Assembly: GCF_028279465.1 (NCBI RefSeq)
Contig: NZ_JANQNS010000015.1
Span: 434,001-498,000 of the forward strand
Direction of reading: 5' to 3'
DNA: 64,000 nucleotides
DNA from: Parasphingopyxis sp.
GTDB lineage: Bacteria > Pseudomonadota > Alphaproteobacteria > Sphingomonadales > Sphingomonadaceae
Shown: positions 27,829-38,095 of the stretch, one piece after another
How positions within the stretch are numbered: position 1 is the stretch's first letter
Layout: each line of letters opens with the position of its first letter
Notes under the pieces: model-generated
Told to the model about the DNA's origin: nothing
What the model saw: the letters and a program-made list of their open reading frames with translations, nothing else
Database searches by the model: none
Made by a program: the position numbers and the translations under genes

Positions 27829-29733
27829 ATGGCCAGTGAAGACATCGACGGTCCGCAAGGGCGGGACAGCGGGCCCCAGGGCATTTCGCGCGCGGTGCTG
27901 GAACGGGCGGAAACGCTCGAAAACGAGCTTGCCGAAGCGCGTGTTGCGCTGCGTCGTTACGAGAAGGGCCGGGCAAAGGCGACGGCCGGTGAGATCGAAG
28001 CGGCCCGGCAGGGCGTGATGAACCAGCTGTCGTACCGGTTCGGTAACGAGCTGCAAAAGGCGCTGCGCAATCCGCTGCGTCTCGTAATCCTGCCGATATC
28101 GCTGGTCCGCCAATGGCGCGATTTCCGGAAGAGCAAGACTTCGGGCCAGCCGGACGAGACTGTTGAGAGTAATCGGCACGATAGCGCCGAAGCTTCGGTT
28201 TCGGATATGATCAGCCACGACGTTGCGCGCGAGATGTCGGTCGAGGCGCTGGCGGGCATTGGCGTTAAGAAATTGCGCAGCCTGCTGCGCGATTTCACTG
28301 GCTTGGGCGAAGTCGACATTCAGGTCCGGCTCGCCGAGGCGCTGTGGCTGCGCGAGAAAAGCGTCCATACCGGCATCGCCTTGCGGCTGAAGCGCGGGCA
28401 GCTGGACGAGCTCGATCCCGAATGGCTGCCGCTATTGCCCGAACGGCCACTGCAAGACAGCGATCCGAACACTGTCTTGCATCTCTTCAAAACGATCTAC
28501 CCGCTCGAATCGACGGGCGGGGCGGTGCGCAACTGGTCGATCGTCACCGAGCAGCGGAAAGCGGAATTGCGTCCCGTCGTTGCCGTGTCTCCCGCGCGCC
28601 TGCCGCAGAATATCACGGAAGCGAATGGCGGACGCGACGGGCGTTTCTCGGTCGAGCGGGAGGGCGTTCCGATCCATTTCTGTCATCTCGCGACGCTCGA
28701 CCGCAAACGCATTCCGCACGATGTCATGGTGACGTTTGAGACGAATATCCTGGGTGATTTATGCGAGCGAGAAAGGGTCTCGCTGATCCATGCTGCGTCC
28801 GGTTTTCGCGGCTATGAAAATGCGCTCAAAGGGCTGGCACTGGCGCGCAGCCACAATCTGCCCTTCGTGTACGAGGTCCGTTCGTTCCACGAACATACCT
28901 GGACCGCGCATTTCGATGGGATCGAAGATACCGAGATGACGCAGCGGCGCATGGCGCAGGAAAATCGCTGCATGAAGGCCGCAGACGCGGTCGTCACTAT
29001 TTCAGAAGCAATGGCCAAGCAACTCGAACAGCGTGGGATTGAGCGGGACCGGATTTTCATCGTCCCCAATTCGGTCGAACGGCATTTCCTGGAAGACGTC
29101 GACCCGGATTCTGTCGAGGTGTTCAAGCGCGAATATGGGCTGAGCGGGAAGACGGTGATCGGCTATATTTCCAATATTTCTCGGCGTGAAGGGCACGAAG
29201 TGCTCTGTGAAGCGATGGCGCAGCTGGTTGGCGATCGGCCGGATGTGCACCTTCTGCTGGTCGGCGATGGCGGCCATCGTGAATCCATCGAAGCGCGGGT
29301 CGACGAGCTTGGCATCACCGATTCCGTGACCTTTACCGGCCAGATCGATCATAGCCGGATCACGGCCGCCTATGCGGCGATCGATCTGTTCGTGGTGCCG
29401 CGTCTGCCCGATTATGCGTCCGACTATGTGACGCCTATGAAACCGATCGAGGCGATGGCGATGCGGCGGCCCATCATCATGTCAGACCGTCCGGTATCGC
29501 GCGAGCTGCTCGGCGAGGAGGAGCGCGGGCTTTATTTCAAGACTGGCGACGCTGGCGATCTGGCACGCGTCATCGGCGGCGCACTTGCAGATGTCGATGG
29601 CAGTGCGCGGCGCGTCGCAGCGGCGCGGCAATGGGTCGAAGAGACCCGAACATGGGCCGACAATGTCGCGCTCTATGAGCCGGTATATGCGTTTGCGCGA
29701 GACCGGCATGACGCCAACGGAAGCGCGAAATGA
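27829..29733 (+). CDS. Glycosyltransferase, GT4-type, with N-terminal coiled-coil region
   Basis: A 634-residue protein. Residues about 20-50 form a predicted coiled coil (ERAETLENELAEARVALRRY). About 60-230 are helical and not recognised. From about 280 the chain is a GT-B fold, with acceptor-side motifs VYEVRSFHEHTW and the donor-side GYISNISRREGHEVLCEAM, LLLVGDGGHRESI and VTPMKPIEAMAMRRPIIMSD, whose glutamate is the EX7E-type residue of GT4 enzymes. Probably builds a surface polysaccharide; the sugar is unknown. Overlaps the next glycosyltransferase gene by ATGA. Confidence 0.85.
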   Translation: MASEDIDGPQGRDSGPQGISRAVLERAETLENELAEARVALRRYEKGRAKATAGEIEAARQGVMNQLSYRFGNELQKALRNPLRLVILPISLVRQWRDFRKSKTSGQPDETVESNRHDSAEASVSDMISHDVAREMSVEALAGIGVKKLRSLLRDFTGLGEVDIQVRLAEALWLREKSVHTGIALRLKRGQLDELDPEWLPLLPERPLQDSDPNTVLHLFKTIYPLESTGGAVRNWSIVTEQRKAELRPVVAVSPARLPQNITEANGGRDGRFSVEREGVPIHFCHLATLDRKRIPHDVMVTFETNILGDLCERERVSLIHAASGFRGYENALKGLALARSHNLPFVYEVRSFHEHTWTAHFDGIEDTEMTQRRMAQENRCMKAADAVVTISEAMAKQLEQRGIERDRIFIVPNSVERHFLEDVDPDSVEVFKREYGLSGKTVIGYISNISRREGHEVLCEAMAQLVGDRPDVHLLLVGDGGHRESIEARVDELGITDSVTFTGQIDHSRITAAYAAIDLFVVPRLPDYASDYVTPMKPIEAMAMRRPIIMSDRPVSRELLGEEERGLYFKTGDAGDLARVIGGALADVDGSARRVAAARQWVEETRTWADNVALYEPVYAFARDRHDANGSAK

Positions 29734-30881
29734 GCCATCCGGGGACCCTGTTCAATCTACCGTGTACGCGCGAGGAATCGCTGGCGCGCAAATATAGCGA
29801 AATTGCCGCCGACCGCGCCGGACACGGACCGCCACGATTGCTGGTCTGCTGGCCCGCCGCGCGGATGAACAAGTTTCAGTCGCTACTCTACCGTTGCGCG
29901 CCGGACTGCGGCTTCGCCGTCGAGCGCATCTCCGATCTAGCCGAGCTCGAAGAGATTTTCTGGCCCGGGGGCATTGTTTTCAATGCGCACTGGTTCAACC
30001 CGTTGCGCAATGGCGTCGATAGTGCGGAGGAATTACAGGCCAATATCGACGCGGCATTTCAGGCGTTCGCCACGTTCCGGACGAGAACCGGCGCGAGATT
30101 CGTGTGGAGTGGACATAATCTCAAGCCCCATCGCTCGGCCTATCCCGAAGCCGAGATCACTCTGCGTAAACGCATCCTGCAGGAATTCGACGCCGTGCAT
30201 TTGCTTGACGGCGACCATGCGGGCGAGCTGCAAAAGGCCTATGATGTGGAGATCGGTCACTGGTTCAATGTCGGCCATCCGCATTATGGCGGGGCCTATG
30301 CCGACCATATCGAACGGGCTGAAGCGCGCGAGCGGATCGGTTTCGATCCCGGCGCGCGGATATTGCTCTTTTTCGGATCGGTGCAGCGCTACAAGGGCAT
30401 TAGCCGGTTGATCGAAGCGTTTCAGGCCGCGCGCCGACAGGGCTGCCATGACCTGCGGCTGATCATCGCCGGATTTCCCTCGGACAAAGACTATGTCGCC
30501 GAGGTGTCCAAAGAGGCATCGCGCGATCCGGCGATCCGCTATTTCCCGAACAAGGTGCCGGACGATGATATCCAGCTCTATTTCCGGACTGCGGACGCGG
30601 CGGTGCTTCCCTATTCGGGCGACCAGCTCAATTCGGGCGCGGCAATGCTCGCGCTATCCTTCGATTGCCCCGTTATCGCGCCGAACGAACCGGCATTTCA
30701 GCGGCTCAGCCATTATGGCATCGCGCTCTACGACAATACCGATCCCGCGGCGTTGGGCAGGGCGCTGCTCGATTTCGATCATCGCCTGATCCCGACCGAT
30801 TTCGCAGCCTTCCGGCGCGAACATGATTCCCACGCGATATCGCGCGCCTTTTTCGATAACTTGAAGGCGCTGTTCGAATAG
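29730..30881 (+). CDS. Glycosyltransferase, GT-B fold
   Basis: A 383-residue GT-B protein. The donor domain shows LLFFGSVQRYKGISRLIEAF, LRLIIAGFPSD and the C-terminal AAVLPYSGDQLNSGAAMLALSFDCPVIAPN, similar in layout to GT4/GumK-like transferases. The acceptor domain has VWSGHNLKPHRSAYPEAE. Translationally coupled to the larger glycosyltransferase upstream, so the two likely add successive sugars to one glycan. It converges on rpoD with 18 bases between stops. Confidence 0.8.
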   Translation: MSHPGTLFNLPCTREESLARKYSEIAADRAGHGPPRLLVCWPAARMNKFQSLLYRCAPDCGFAVERISDLAELEEIFWPGGIVFNAHWFNPLRNGVDSAEELQANIDAAFQAFATFRTRTGARFVWSGHNLKPHRSAYPEAEITLRKRILQEFDAVHLLDGDHAGELQKAYDVEIGHWFNVGHPHYGGAYADHIERAEARERIGFDPGARILLFFGSVQRYKGISRLIEAFQAARRQGCHDLRLIIAGFPSDKDYVAEVSKEASRDPAIRYFPNKVPDDDIQLYFRTADAAVLPYSGDQLNSGAAMLALSFDCPVIAPNEPAFQRLSHYGIALYDNTDPAALGRALLDFDHRLIPTDFAAFRREHDSHAISRAFFDNLKALFE

Positions 30882-30899
30882 GCGAATCCATGCTCGGGC

Positions 30900-32921
<2,022 letters not shown>

Positions 32922-32944
32922 GAATAACCTTGTGCTTGTCGCCG

Positions 32945-34765
32945 CTACGCAGCGGCTTCCCCTAATGATTCCAACTCGTCGTGCAAGCGTTGCTTTTCCG
33001 CCATCAATTGCTTGCGCCGTTCCGACTCCCTGTTCCAGACACTCTCAAAATCCTCTGACTCGGCCGCTTGTTCCAGATTGGCGCGCACATTTTCCAGATT
33101 CTGATCGAGTTCCTGGCTGCGGGCGATGGTTTCGATAGCGGCTTCCAGATCCCGTATCGCGATTTCCGGTTCCGTCTTCCGATAGAAGAAAGAGAAGCCC
33201 AGATCGCGCCAGGAATGCCGTTTTTCCGCCGATTCCAAGTCCGCATCGGTCAATATGGTTTCGATCATGTCTTCATCAAGGTCCGGCCGCTCGAAAGCCG
33301 CGCCGACGAGGAGGTCGCGCCAGCGCGCGAGCACCGTTTCGCCGATGACCAGAGATTGAATCTGATCCGCGCGCGATTTGACGACTGCCGGATAGCGCGA
33401 GAGGCCGAGAAGAATGGCGCGGACATAGGTATCGAGCCCGGTGAGCCGGTTGCGCCCGGCCGTCGCCGCCATTGCCTCGCGGACGAAATCGACTTCCTTC
33501 TTTTTCCAGCCGAACGCGTCCCAGAAGCGCTGGCGGAATTCGCGGCCGAACTCCTGCCGCATGGCCGGATCGCCAATAGCGTCAGCCAGAGCGTTCATGC
33601 GTTGCTTGAGTTTGGCGCGCGCCGTGGGGCTTTTCGGGTCGATCTTCGCCGCCTCGTGCCGCCACAGGAACGCATCAAGGCTCAGCGGTGCGTTAAATTG
33701 CGCGCGCAGGCTATCCGTGCCGCCGGACCGGATCACATCGTCCGGGTCCTGACCCGGTGGCAATTGAACGAAGGCCAGCGTTCGGTCGGGCCGGATCGCC
33801 GGCATGGCGCGGTCCACGGCGCGCATTGCGGCCTTTTGCCCGGCCGCATCGCCATCGAAACAGAAGATCGGCGCTTCGTCGATCCGCCAGAGCATTGCGA
33901 GCTGGTGCTCGGTCACGGCGGTGCCGAGCGGGGCGACGGCTTCGCTGAAACCGGCCTGGTCGAGCGCGATGACGTCCATCTGGCCTTCGACAACGATAAT
34001 TCGTTTGGCGTCGCGTGCCGCGGGCGAGGCGCGATCGAAATTGTAGATCGTCCGGCCCTTGTCGAAGAGCGGGGTGTCCGGCGAGTTCAGATATTTGGGT
34101 TTGCCGTCACCGATGATGCGGCCGCTGAACGCGATGACCCGGCCGCGCGGGTCGCGGATCGGGAACATCAGCCGACTGCGGAAACGATCATAGGGCGAGC
34201 GCCCGTCTTCCGGCACGGCGATCAGACCCGCCTCGATCAGCATATCGCGCGGGAACTGCTTGAGTGCCTCTTCCAGCTTGCCGCGCGCATCGGGCGCGAA
34301 GCCGAGGCCGAAGGCGCGCTGCGTCTCTTTCGTGATACCGCGTTCTTCGAGATAAGTCCGGGTCTCCGCACCCGTAGGACCGTTTAGTTGCTCTACATAC
34401 CAGTTGGCCGCCGCTTCCATCACGTCACGCAGGGATGCTGATTTCTCCTGCCGCTCACGCGCTCGGGGATCGGGTGCAGGCATCTGCATCCCAGCGTTTT
34501 CCGCCAGTTCCTTTACCGCATCGATGAAAGTCAGCCCACGCGTCTCGGTGATAAAGCTGATCGCGTCGCCATGCGCGCCGCAGCCGAAGCAATGATAGAA
34601 ACCCTTCTCATCATTGACGAAGAAGGAAGGCGTGTTTTCCTTGTGAAAGGGGCAGCAGGCCTTCCACTCGCGGCCGGCTTTCTGGAGTTTCGTGTGCTTC
34701 GAGATGACGCTGGACAGCGTCGTACGCATGCGCAGTTCGTCGAGGAAAGCAGGCGAAAGGGACAT
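32945..34765 (-). CDS. dnaG: DNA primase DnaG
   Basis: A 606-residue primase that lays RNA primers at the replication fork. The CHC2 zinc finger uses C38, H41, C59 and C62. The RNA polymerase core includes the TOPRIM motif [15 protein letters not shown] and the [10 protein letters not shown] metal site. A C-terminal helical DnaB-interaction region fills the last 150 residues. It starts 44 bases after the lipoprotein gene stop and precedes rpoD. Confidence 0.97.
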   Translation of the reverse strand: MSLSPAFLDELRMRTTLSSVISKHTKLQKAGREWKACCPFHKENTPSFFVNDEKGFYHCFGCGAHGDAISFITETRGLTFIDAVKELAENAGMQMPAPDPRARERQEKSASLRDVMEAAANWYVEQLNGPTGAETRTYLEERGITKETQRAFGLGFAPDARGKLEEALKQFPRDMLIEAGLIAVPEDGRSPYDRFRSRLMFPIRDPRGRVIAFSGRIIGDGKPKYLNSPDTPLFDKGRTIYNFDRASPAARDAKRIIVVEGQMDVIALDQAGFSEAVAPLGTAVTEHQLAMLWRIDEAPIFCFDGDAAGQKAAMRAVDRAMPAIRPDRTLAFVQLPPGQDPDDVIRSGGTDSLRAQFNAPLSLDAFLWRHEAAKIDPKSPTARAKLKQRMNALADAIGDPAMRQEFGREFRQRFWDAFGWKKKEVDFVREAMAATAGRNRLTGLDTYVRAILLGLSRYPAVVKSRADQIQSLVIGETVLARWRDLLVGAAFERPDLDEDMIETILTDADLESAEKRHSWRDLGFSFFYRKTEPEIAIRDLEAAIETIARSQELDQNLENVRANLEQAAESEDFESVWNRESERRKQLMAEKQRLHDELESLGEAAA

Positions 34766-34809
34766 ATCCCTATTATAATCAAACTAGCGCGATTGGCTGC
34801 GGATTTCAA

Positions 34810-35526
34810 TCACCCGGCTGGGGATGTTTCGCACACGGCCGCGATCTCTCCACCGACGGTCGGCATCGGGCCGGGGCCGGTGGCTTCCAGCTCGTCGGCG
34901 ACGAACAGATATTCGCCCTCCGGGCCGCTCGGCGGCTGGGTTGTCTGCCAGAAAAAGGTGATCGTCTCGCCCGTGCTCCAGCCCGATTCCTCAGGAAAGC
35001 TCCAGATGATCCGGTCGTCGACGCAGCTGATCGAGGCATTGAAGCCTTCGGCCAGCACTTCCTCGGCATCATATACCGCATAGCCTGCTATGCCGGTGAA
35101 ACCATGCGCCGGAAAGGCGAGCGCGAAGCGCGACGCGCTTTCGACCGGACGGACTTCTTCGGGCATTTCGAACGGCGGATCATTGGGGCCGTCGAAGCCC
35201 GGCCGCACTTCATAGATATAGGTGTAGATCGTGCCCTCTTCGGTCGTGCCCGGATCGCAGGGATCGATGCCCTCGGGGCATTGCACCCGGCTTGCGATAT
35301 CGCCGATCGCCACACCGTCTACGATAAGCGAGGCTTCGACCTCGGGGCCGAGTGGCCCCTGAATCGTTCCACCCAATGTCAGCGCAGCGAAATCGGTCGG
35401 CGCGATGATATTCACCGGCTCGCTCAATGTGGTATCTTCGGCCGGGTCGGCGGGCTCTTCGATCGGCGCGCCCGAACAGGCGGCAATCACAAGGGCAAGG
35501 GACAGAATCGGAAGGGCGCGACGCAT
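34810..35526 (-). CDS. Lipoprotein of unknown function
   Basis: A 238-residue protein with a lipoprotein signal: MRR, hydrophobic run, and lipobox IAAC with Cys at residue 17. The mature part is acidic at first, then beta-rich, with Cys pairs near residues 83-92 (CPEGIDPCDPG) and near the end. No domain recognised. It precedes dnaG on the same strand with a 44-base gap, so some read-through into dnaG-rpoD is possible. Confidence 0.7.
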   Translation of the reverse strand: MRRALPILSLALVIAACSGAPIEEPADPAEDTTLSEPVNIIAPTDFAALTLGGTIQGPLGPEVEASLIVDGVAIGDIASRVQCPEGIDPCDPGTTEEGTIYTYIYEVRPGFDGPNDPPFEMPEEVRPVESASRFALAFPAHGFTGIAGYAVYDAEEVLAEGFNASISCVDDRIIWSFPEESGWSTGETITFFWQTTQPPSGPEGEYLFVADELEATGPGPMPTVGGEIAAVCETSPAG

Positions 35527-35604
35527 GGATATCCTGGTTCGGACTATTCGGGTTTAAGGGAGTCAACGCCGCATGTCGGCGCGCGGTTCCGTTGCGTCAA
35601 CCCG

Positions 35605-36063
35605 TCAGCCGCCGATCAGCCGCGCTTTCACCAGCCCGCTCGCCGCGCCCATATCGATTTCGCCGCCATGGCGTGCCTTTAGCTGCCCCATGACTTTGCC
35701 CATGTCCTGAGGGCCTTGCGCGCCAAGCTCGGCGATCAGCGCGTCGATGACCGCGCCGGCTTCCTCATCGCTCATCATCGCCGGTAAAAATTCTTCGATG
35801 ACGGCGACCTCGGCCTTTTCGACATCGGCCAGCTCCTGCCGTCCGCCCTCTTCATACATGCTGATCGACTCGCGGCGCTGCTTCACCATCTTCTGCAGCA
35901 CTTCGATCACCATGGCGTCATCGTCCTTCGCTCCGCCTTCGGTACGCAGCTCGATATCGCGGTCTTTCACCTTGGAGAGAATGAGGCGCAGCACTGCCGT
36001 TCGCCCGCTGTCTTTCGCCTTCATCGCCGCCACCTGGGCCGCCTTGATATCGTCGCGCAGCAT
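35605..36063 (-). CDS. GatB/YqeY domain protein
   Basis: A 152-residue YqeY-type protein, helical, homologous to the C-terminal tRNA-binding tail of GatB amidotransferase subunits. Typical stretches are AKDSGRTAVLRLILSKVKDRDIE, VLQKMVKQRRESISMYEEGGRQELADVEKAEVAVIEEFLP and AQGPQDMGKVMGQLKARHGG. Function is unproved; a role in tRNA or amidation quality control is often proposed. Start chosen at the ATG at 36063 with AAAGGA upstream. It diverges from carA across 140 bases. Confidence 0.88.
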   Translation of the reverse strand: MLRDDIKAAQVAAMKAKDSGRTAVLRLILSKVKDRDIELRTEGGAKDDDAMVIEVLQKMVKQRRESISMYEEGGRQELADVEKAEVAVIEEFLPAMMSDEEAGAVIDALIAELGAQGPQDMGKVMGQLKARHGGEIDMGAASGLVKARLIGG

Positions 36064-36203
36064 CGTCTTGTTCCTTTGCAATTTGCCGCCGGTTACCTAG
36101 CTGGGGATAAAGCCTGTGACCAGCCATTGACCCGCGCAGAGTGCCCGCCTAGCTGACAGCCGTTTGCGCGGCCTGCAGACTCGACGACATAGGACAACCC
36201 GCC

Positions 36204-37445
36204 ATGGCGAACGCCAAAGCCACCAGCACGCCCGCCAAAGTGCCTGGGGTCGCGACGGGCGTATTGGTTTTGGCGGATGGCACCTGCATTTGGGGCAGGG
36301 GTTTCGGCGCGGAAGGCGAGGCGGTCGGCGAGGTCTGCTTCAACACCGCGATGACCGGCTATCAGGAGAGCATGACCGATCCGTCCTACGCCGGGCAGAT
36401 CATCACTTTCACATTCCCCCATATCGGCAATGTCGGCACCAATGCCGAGGACGAAGAAGCGGGCAATCCGCATGCGCTGGGCTGCATCGTCCGCGAGGAC
36501 GTCACCGATCCCAGCAGTTTTCGCTCGATCCAGCACTACGACCAATGGCTGAAGGTGAACGGCCGGATTGGGCTCTCCGGCGTCGATACGCGGGCACTGA
36601 CCCGGCTGATCCGGCTGCAGGGCGCGCCCAATGGGGTGATCGCGCATAATGCGGGCGGCGAATTCGATCTCGACGCGCTCAAGGCCAAGGCGGCGGAGTG
36701 GCCCGGGCTGGAAGGCATGGACCTCGCCAAGACGGTCAGCACGACGCAGCAATATGAGTGGGATGAGGGCTTGTGGCGGTTGGGCGAAGGCTATGCAAAA
36801 TCTCCCCTCCCGCAGGCGGGAGGGGTCGGGGGTGGGCAAAGCGACGAACCCACCCCTAGCCCCTCCCGCAAGCGGGAGGGGAACTTACCCCATGTCGTCG
36901 CCATCGATTATGGCGCCAAGCGCAATATACTGCGCCATCTCGTCAATGCCGGTGCGCGGGTGACGGTCGTTCCGGGCGAGGCGTCCTATGACGACGTGAT
37001 GCGGCACGAACCCGACGGCATCTTCCTCGCCAACGGCCCTGGCGATCCGGCGGCAACGGGCGAATATGCGGTGCCCGTCATCAAGCAACTGCTCGATACC
37101 GGCAAGCCGCTGTTCGGCATCTGCCTTGGCCACCAGATGCTGGGGATCGCGGCGGGCGCGCAGACCGTGAAGATGCACCAGGGCCATCGCGGTGCCAACC
37201 ATCCCGTCAAGCGCCTCGAGGACGGCCGCGTCGAGATCACGAGCATGAACCACGGCTTTGCGGTCGATATCGACACGCTGCCCGGTGGCGTCAAAGCGAC
37301 GCATGTGAGCCTGTTCGACGGCAGCCTGTGCGGGCTGGAACTGGAGGATCGGCCGGCGTTCAGCGTGCAATATCATCCGGAAGCGAGCCCCGGCCCGCAG
37401 GACAGCGCCTATCTGTTCGCGAAGTTTGTGGGGCAACTGCGGTGA
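36204..37445 (+). CDS. carA: Carbamoyl-phosphate synthase small (glutaminase) subunit CarA
   Basis: CarA hydrolyses glutamine and passes ammonia to CarB for carbamoyl phosphate, feeding arginine and pyrimidines. The 413-residue protein has the small-chain N-terminal domain (about 15-160; GEVCFNTAMTGYQE) and a class I glutamine amidotransferase domain (about 230-410) with nucleophile Cys307 (FGICLGHQML) and the His-Glu pair in QYHPEASPGP. Residues about 200-227 are encoded by a palindromic repeat inserted in frame in the interdomain linker, which explains the slightly long chain. The stop overlaps the next gene's GTG. Confidence 0.97.
   Translation: MANAKATSTPAKVPGVATGVLVLADGTCIWGRGFGAEGEAVGEVCFNTAMTGYQESMTDPSYAGQIITFTFPHIGNVGTNAEDEEAGNPHALGCIVREDVTDPSSFRSIQHYDQWLKVNGRIGLSGVDTRALTRLIRLQGAPNGVIAHNAGGEFDLDALKAKAAEWPGLEGMDLAKTVSTTQQYEWDEGLWRLGEGYAKSPLPQAGGVGGGQSDEPTPSPSRKREGNLPHVVAIDYGAKRNILRHLVNAGARVTVVPGEASYDDVMRHEPDGIFLANGPGDPAATGEYAVPVIKQLLDTGKPLFGICLGHQMLGIAAGAQTVKMHQGHRGANHPVKRLEDGRVEITSMNHGFAVDIDTLPGGVKATHVSLFDGSLCGLELEDRPAFSVQYHPEASPGPQDSAYLFAKFVGQLR
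36803..36882. repeat. Palindromic intergenic-type repeat inserted in frame in carA
   Basis: Two perfect hairpins, CCCCTCCCGC/GCGGGAGGGG with loop AG (36804-36825) and loop AA (36860-36881), flank an inner GGGGTGGG/CCCACCCC pair (36829-36836 and 36849-36856). The whole unit can fold as one long stem. This looks like a mobile palindromic repeat of the kind normally seen between genes. Here it adds about 28 codons without a stop or frameshift. Confidence 0.85.
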
Positions 37446-38095
37446 TTGACGAAGATTTAGAAAAGGAAATCTTGCGCTACCTACTCCGGGATCAAGCTAT
37501 GCTTGATAGTGAAAATTACGAACCCTCCCCGACTTCAAAGATTAGAGCGCATCTGGAAAAATCTACCTTTTCTGAGGTTGCCGACTTCTCCTCAGCTATG
37601 GGACTAGCGAAACTTGATAATTTTCTGGACGAAATGGCTAACGATGGCCTTCTTGAGGATTTTCTCGACTCTGGCCTAGAAGAGAAAACTTACCGCGCGA
37701 CTGATCACGGTGAGTTTGTCGTTTCGTTCGATGATCATGCAACAGGGCTTGTTGTAGAAGAGCTTGATTTTAGAAACCCATCAGACGTGGATTTTCCCGT
37801 CTCTGGTGAAGTTTTGGATAGTATCGATTGGACCGGTCTCGGCAAGGCAGCAACACCCGAACAAGTGAATGCCGTACGCGCGAGCGCCCTCAATCTAAAG
37901 AACGTGATCATTCAATCGGACGTTGATGACCAGACTAGGCTTAATGCACTGCGAAGGATCGATGCCGTCATTGCGTTAATCCAAGCACCAAATACGCCTT
38001 GGCGAGAGGTAGTTCAGATTCTGAATTCTCAGTATTTCACAGCATTTTTAGCTGTAGCCAATATTGTCCAACTCATAATCGGAATGGCTAGCTAA
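37442..38095 (+). CDS. Unknown AT-rich gene wedged between carA and carB
   Basis: A 217-residue protein I do not recognise. Residues about 28-95 read like a winged-helix domain (LDNFLDEMANDGLLE followed by YRATDHGEFVVSF). Residues about 145-190 are helical (LNLKNVIIQSDVDDQTRLNALRRIDAVIALIQ), and the last 20 form a hydrophobic segment likely to be a C-terminal membrane anchor. It starts at a GTG inside the carA stop and its TAA directly abuts the carB ATG, so it is tightly embedded in the operon. The first 60 bases are 26/60 G+C, far below carA and carB, pointing to transfer. Not related by eye to any pyrimidine gene. Confidence 0.7.
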   Translation: MIDEDLEKEILRYLLRDQAMLDSENYEPSPTSKIRAHLEKSTFSEVADFSSAMGLAKLDNFLDEMANDGLLEDFLDSGLEEKTYRATDHGEFVVSFDDHATGLVVEELDFRNPSDVDFPVSGEVLDSIDWTGLGKAATPEQVNAVRASALNLKNVIIQSDVDDQTRLNALRRIDAVIALIQAPNTPWREVVQILNSQYFTAFLAVANIVQLIIGMAS

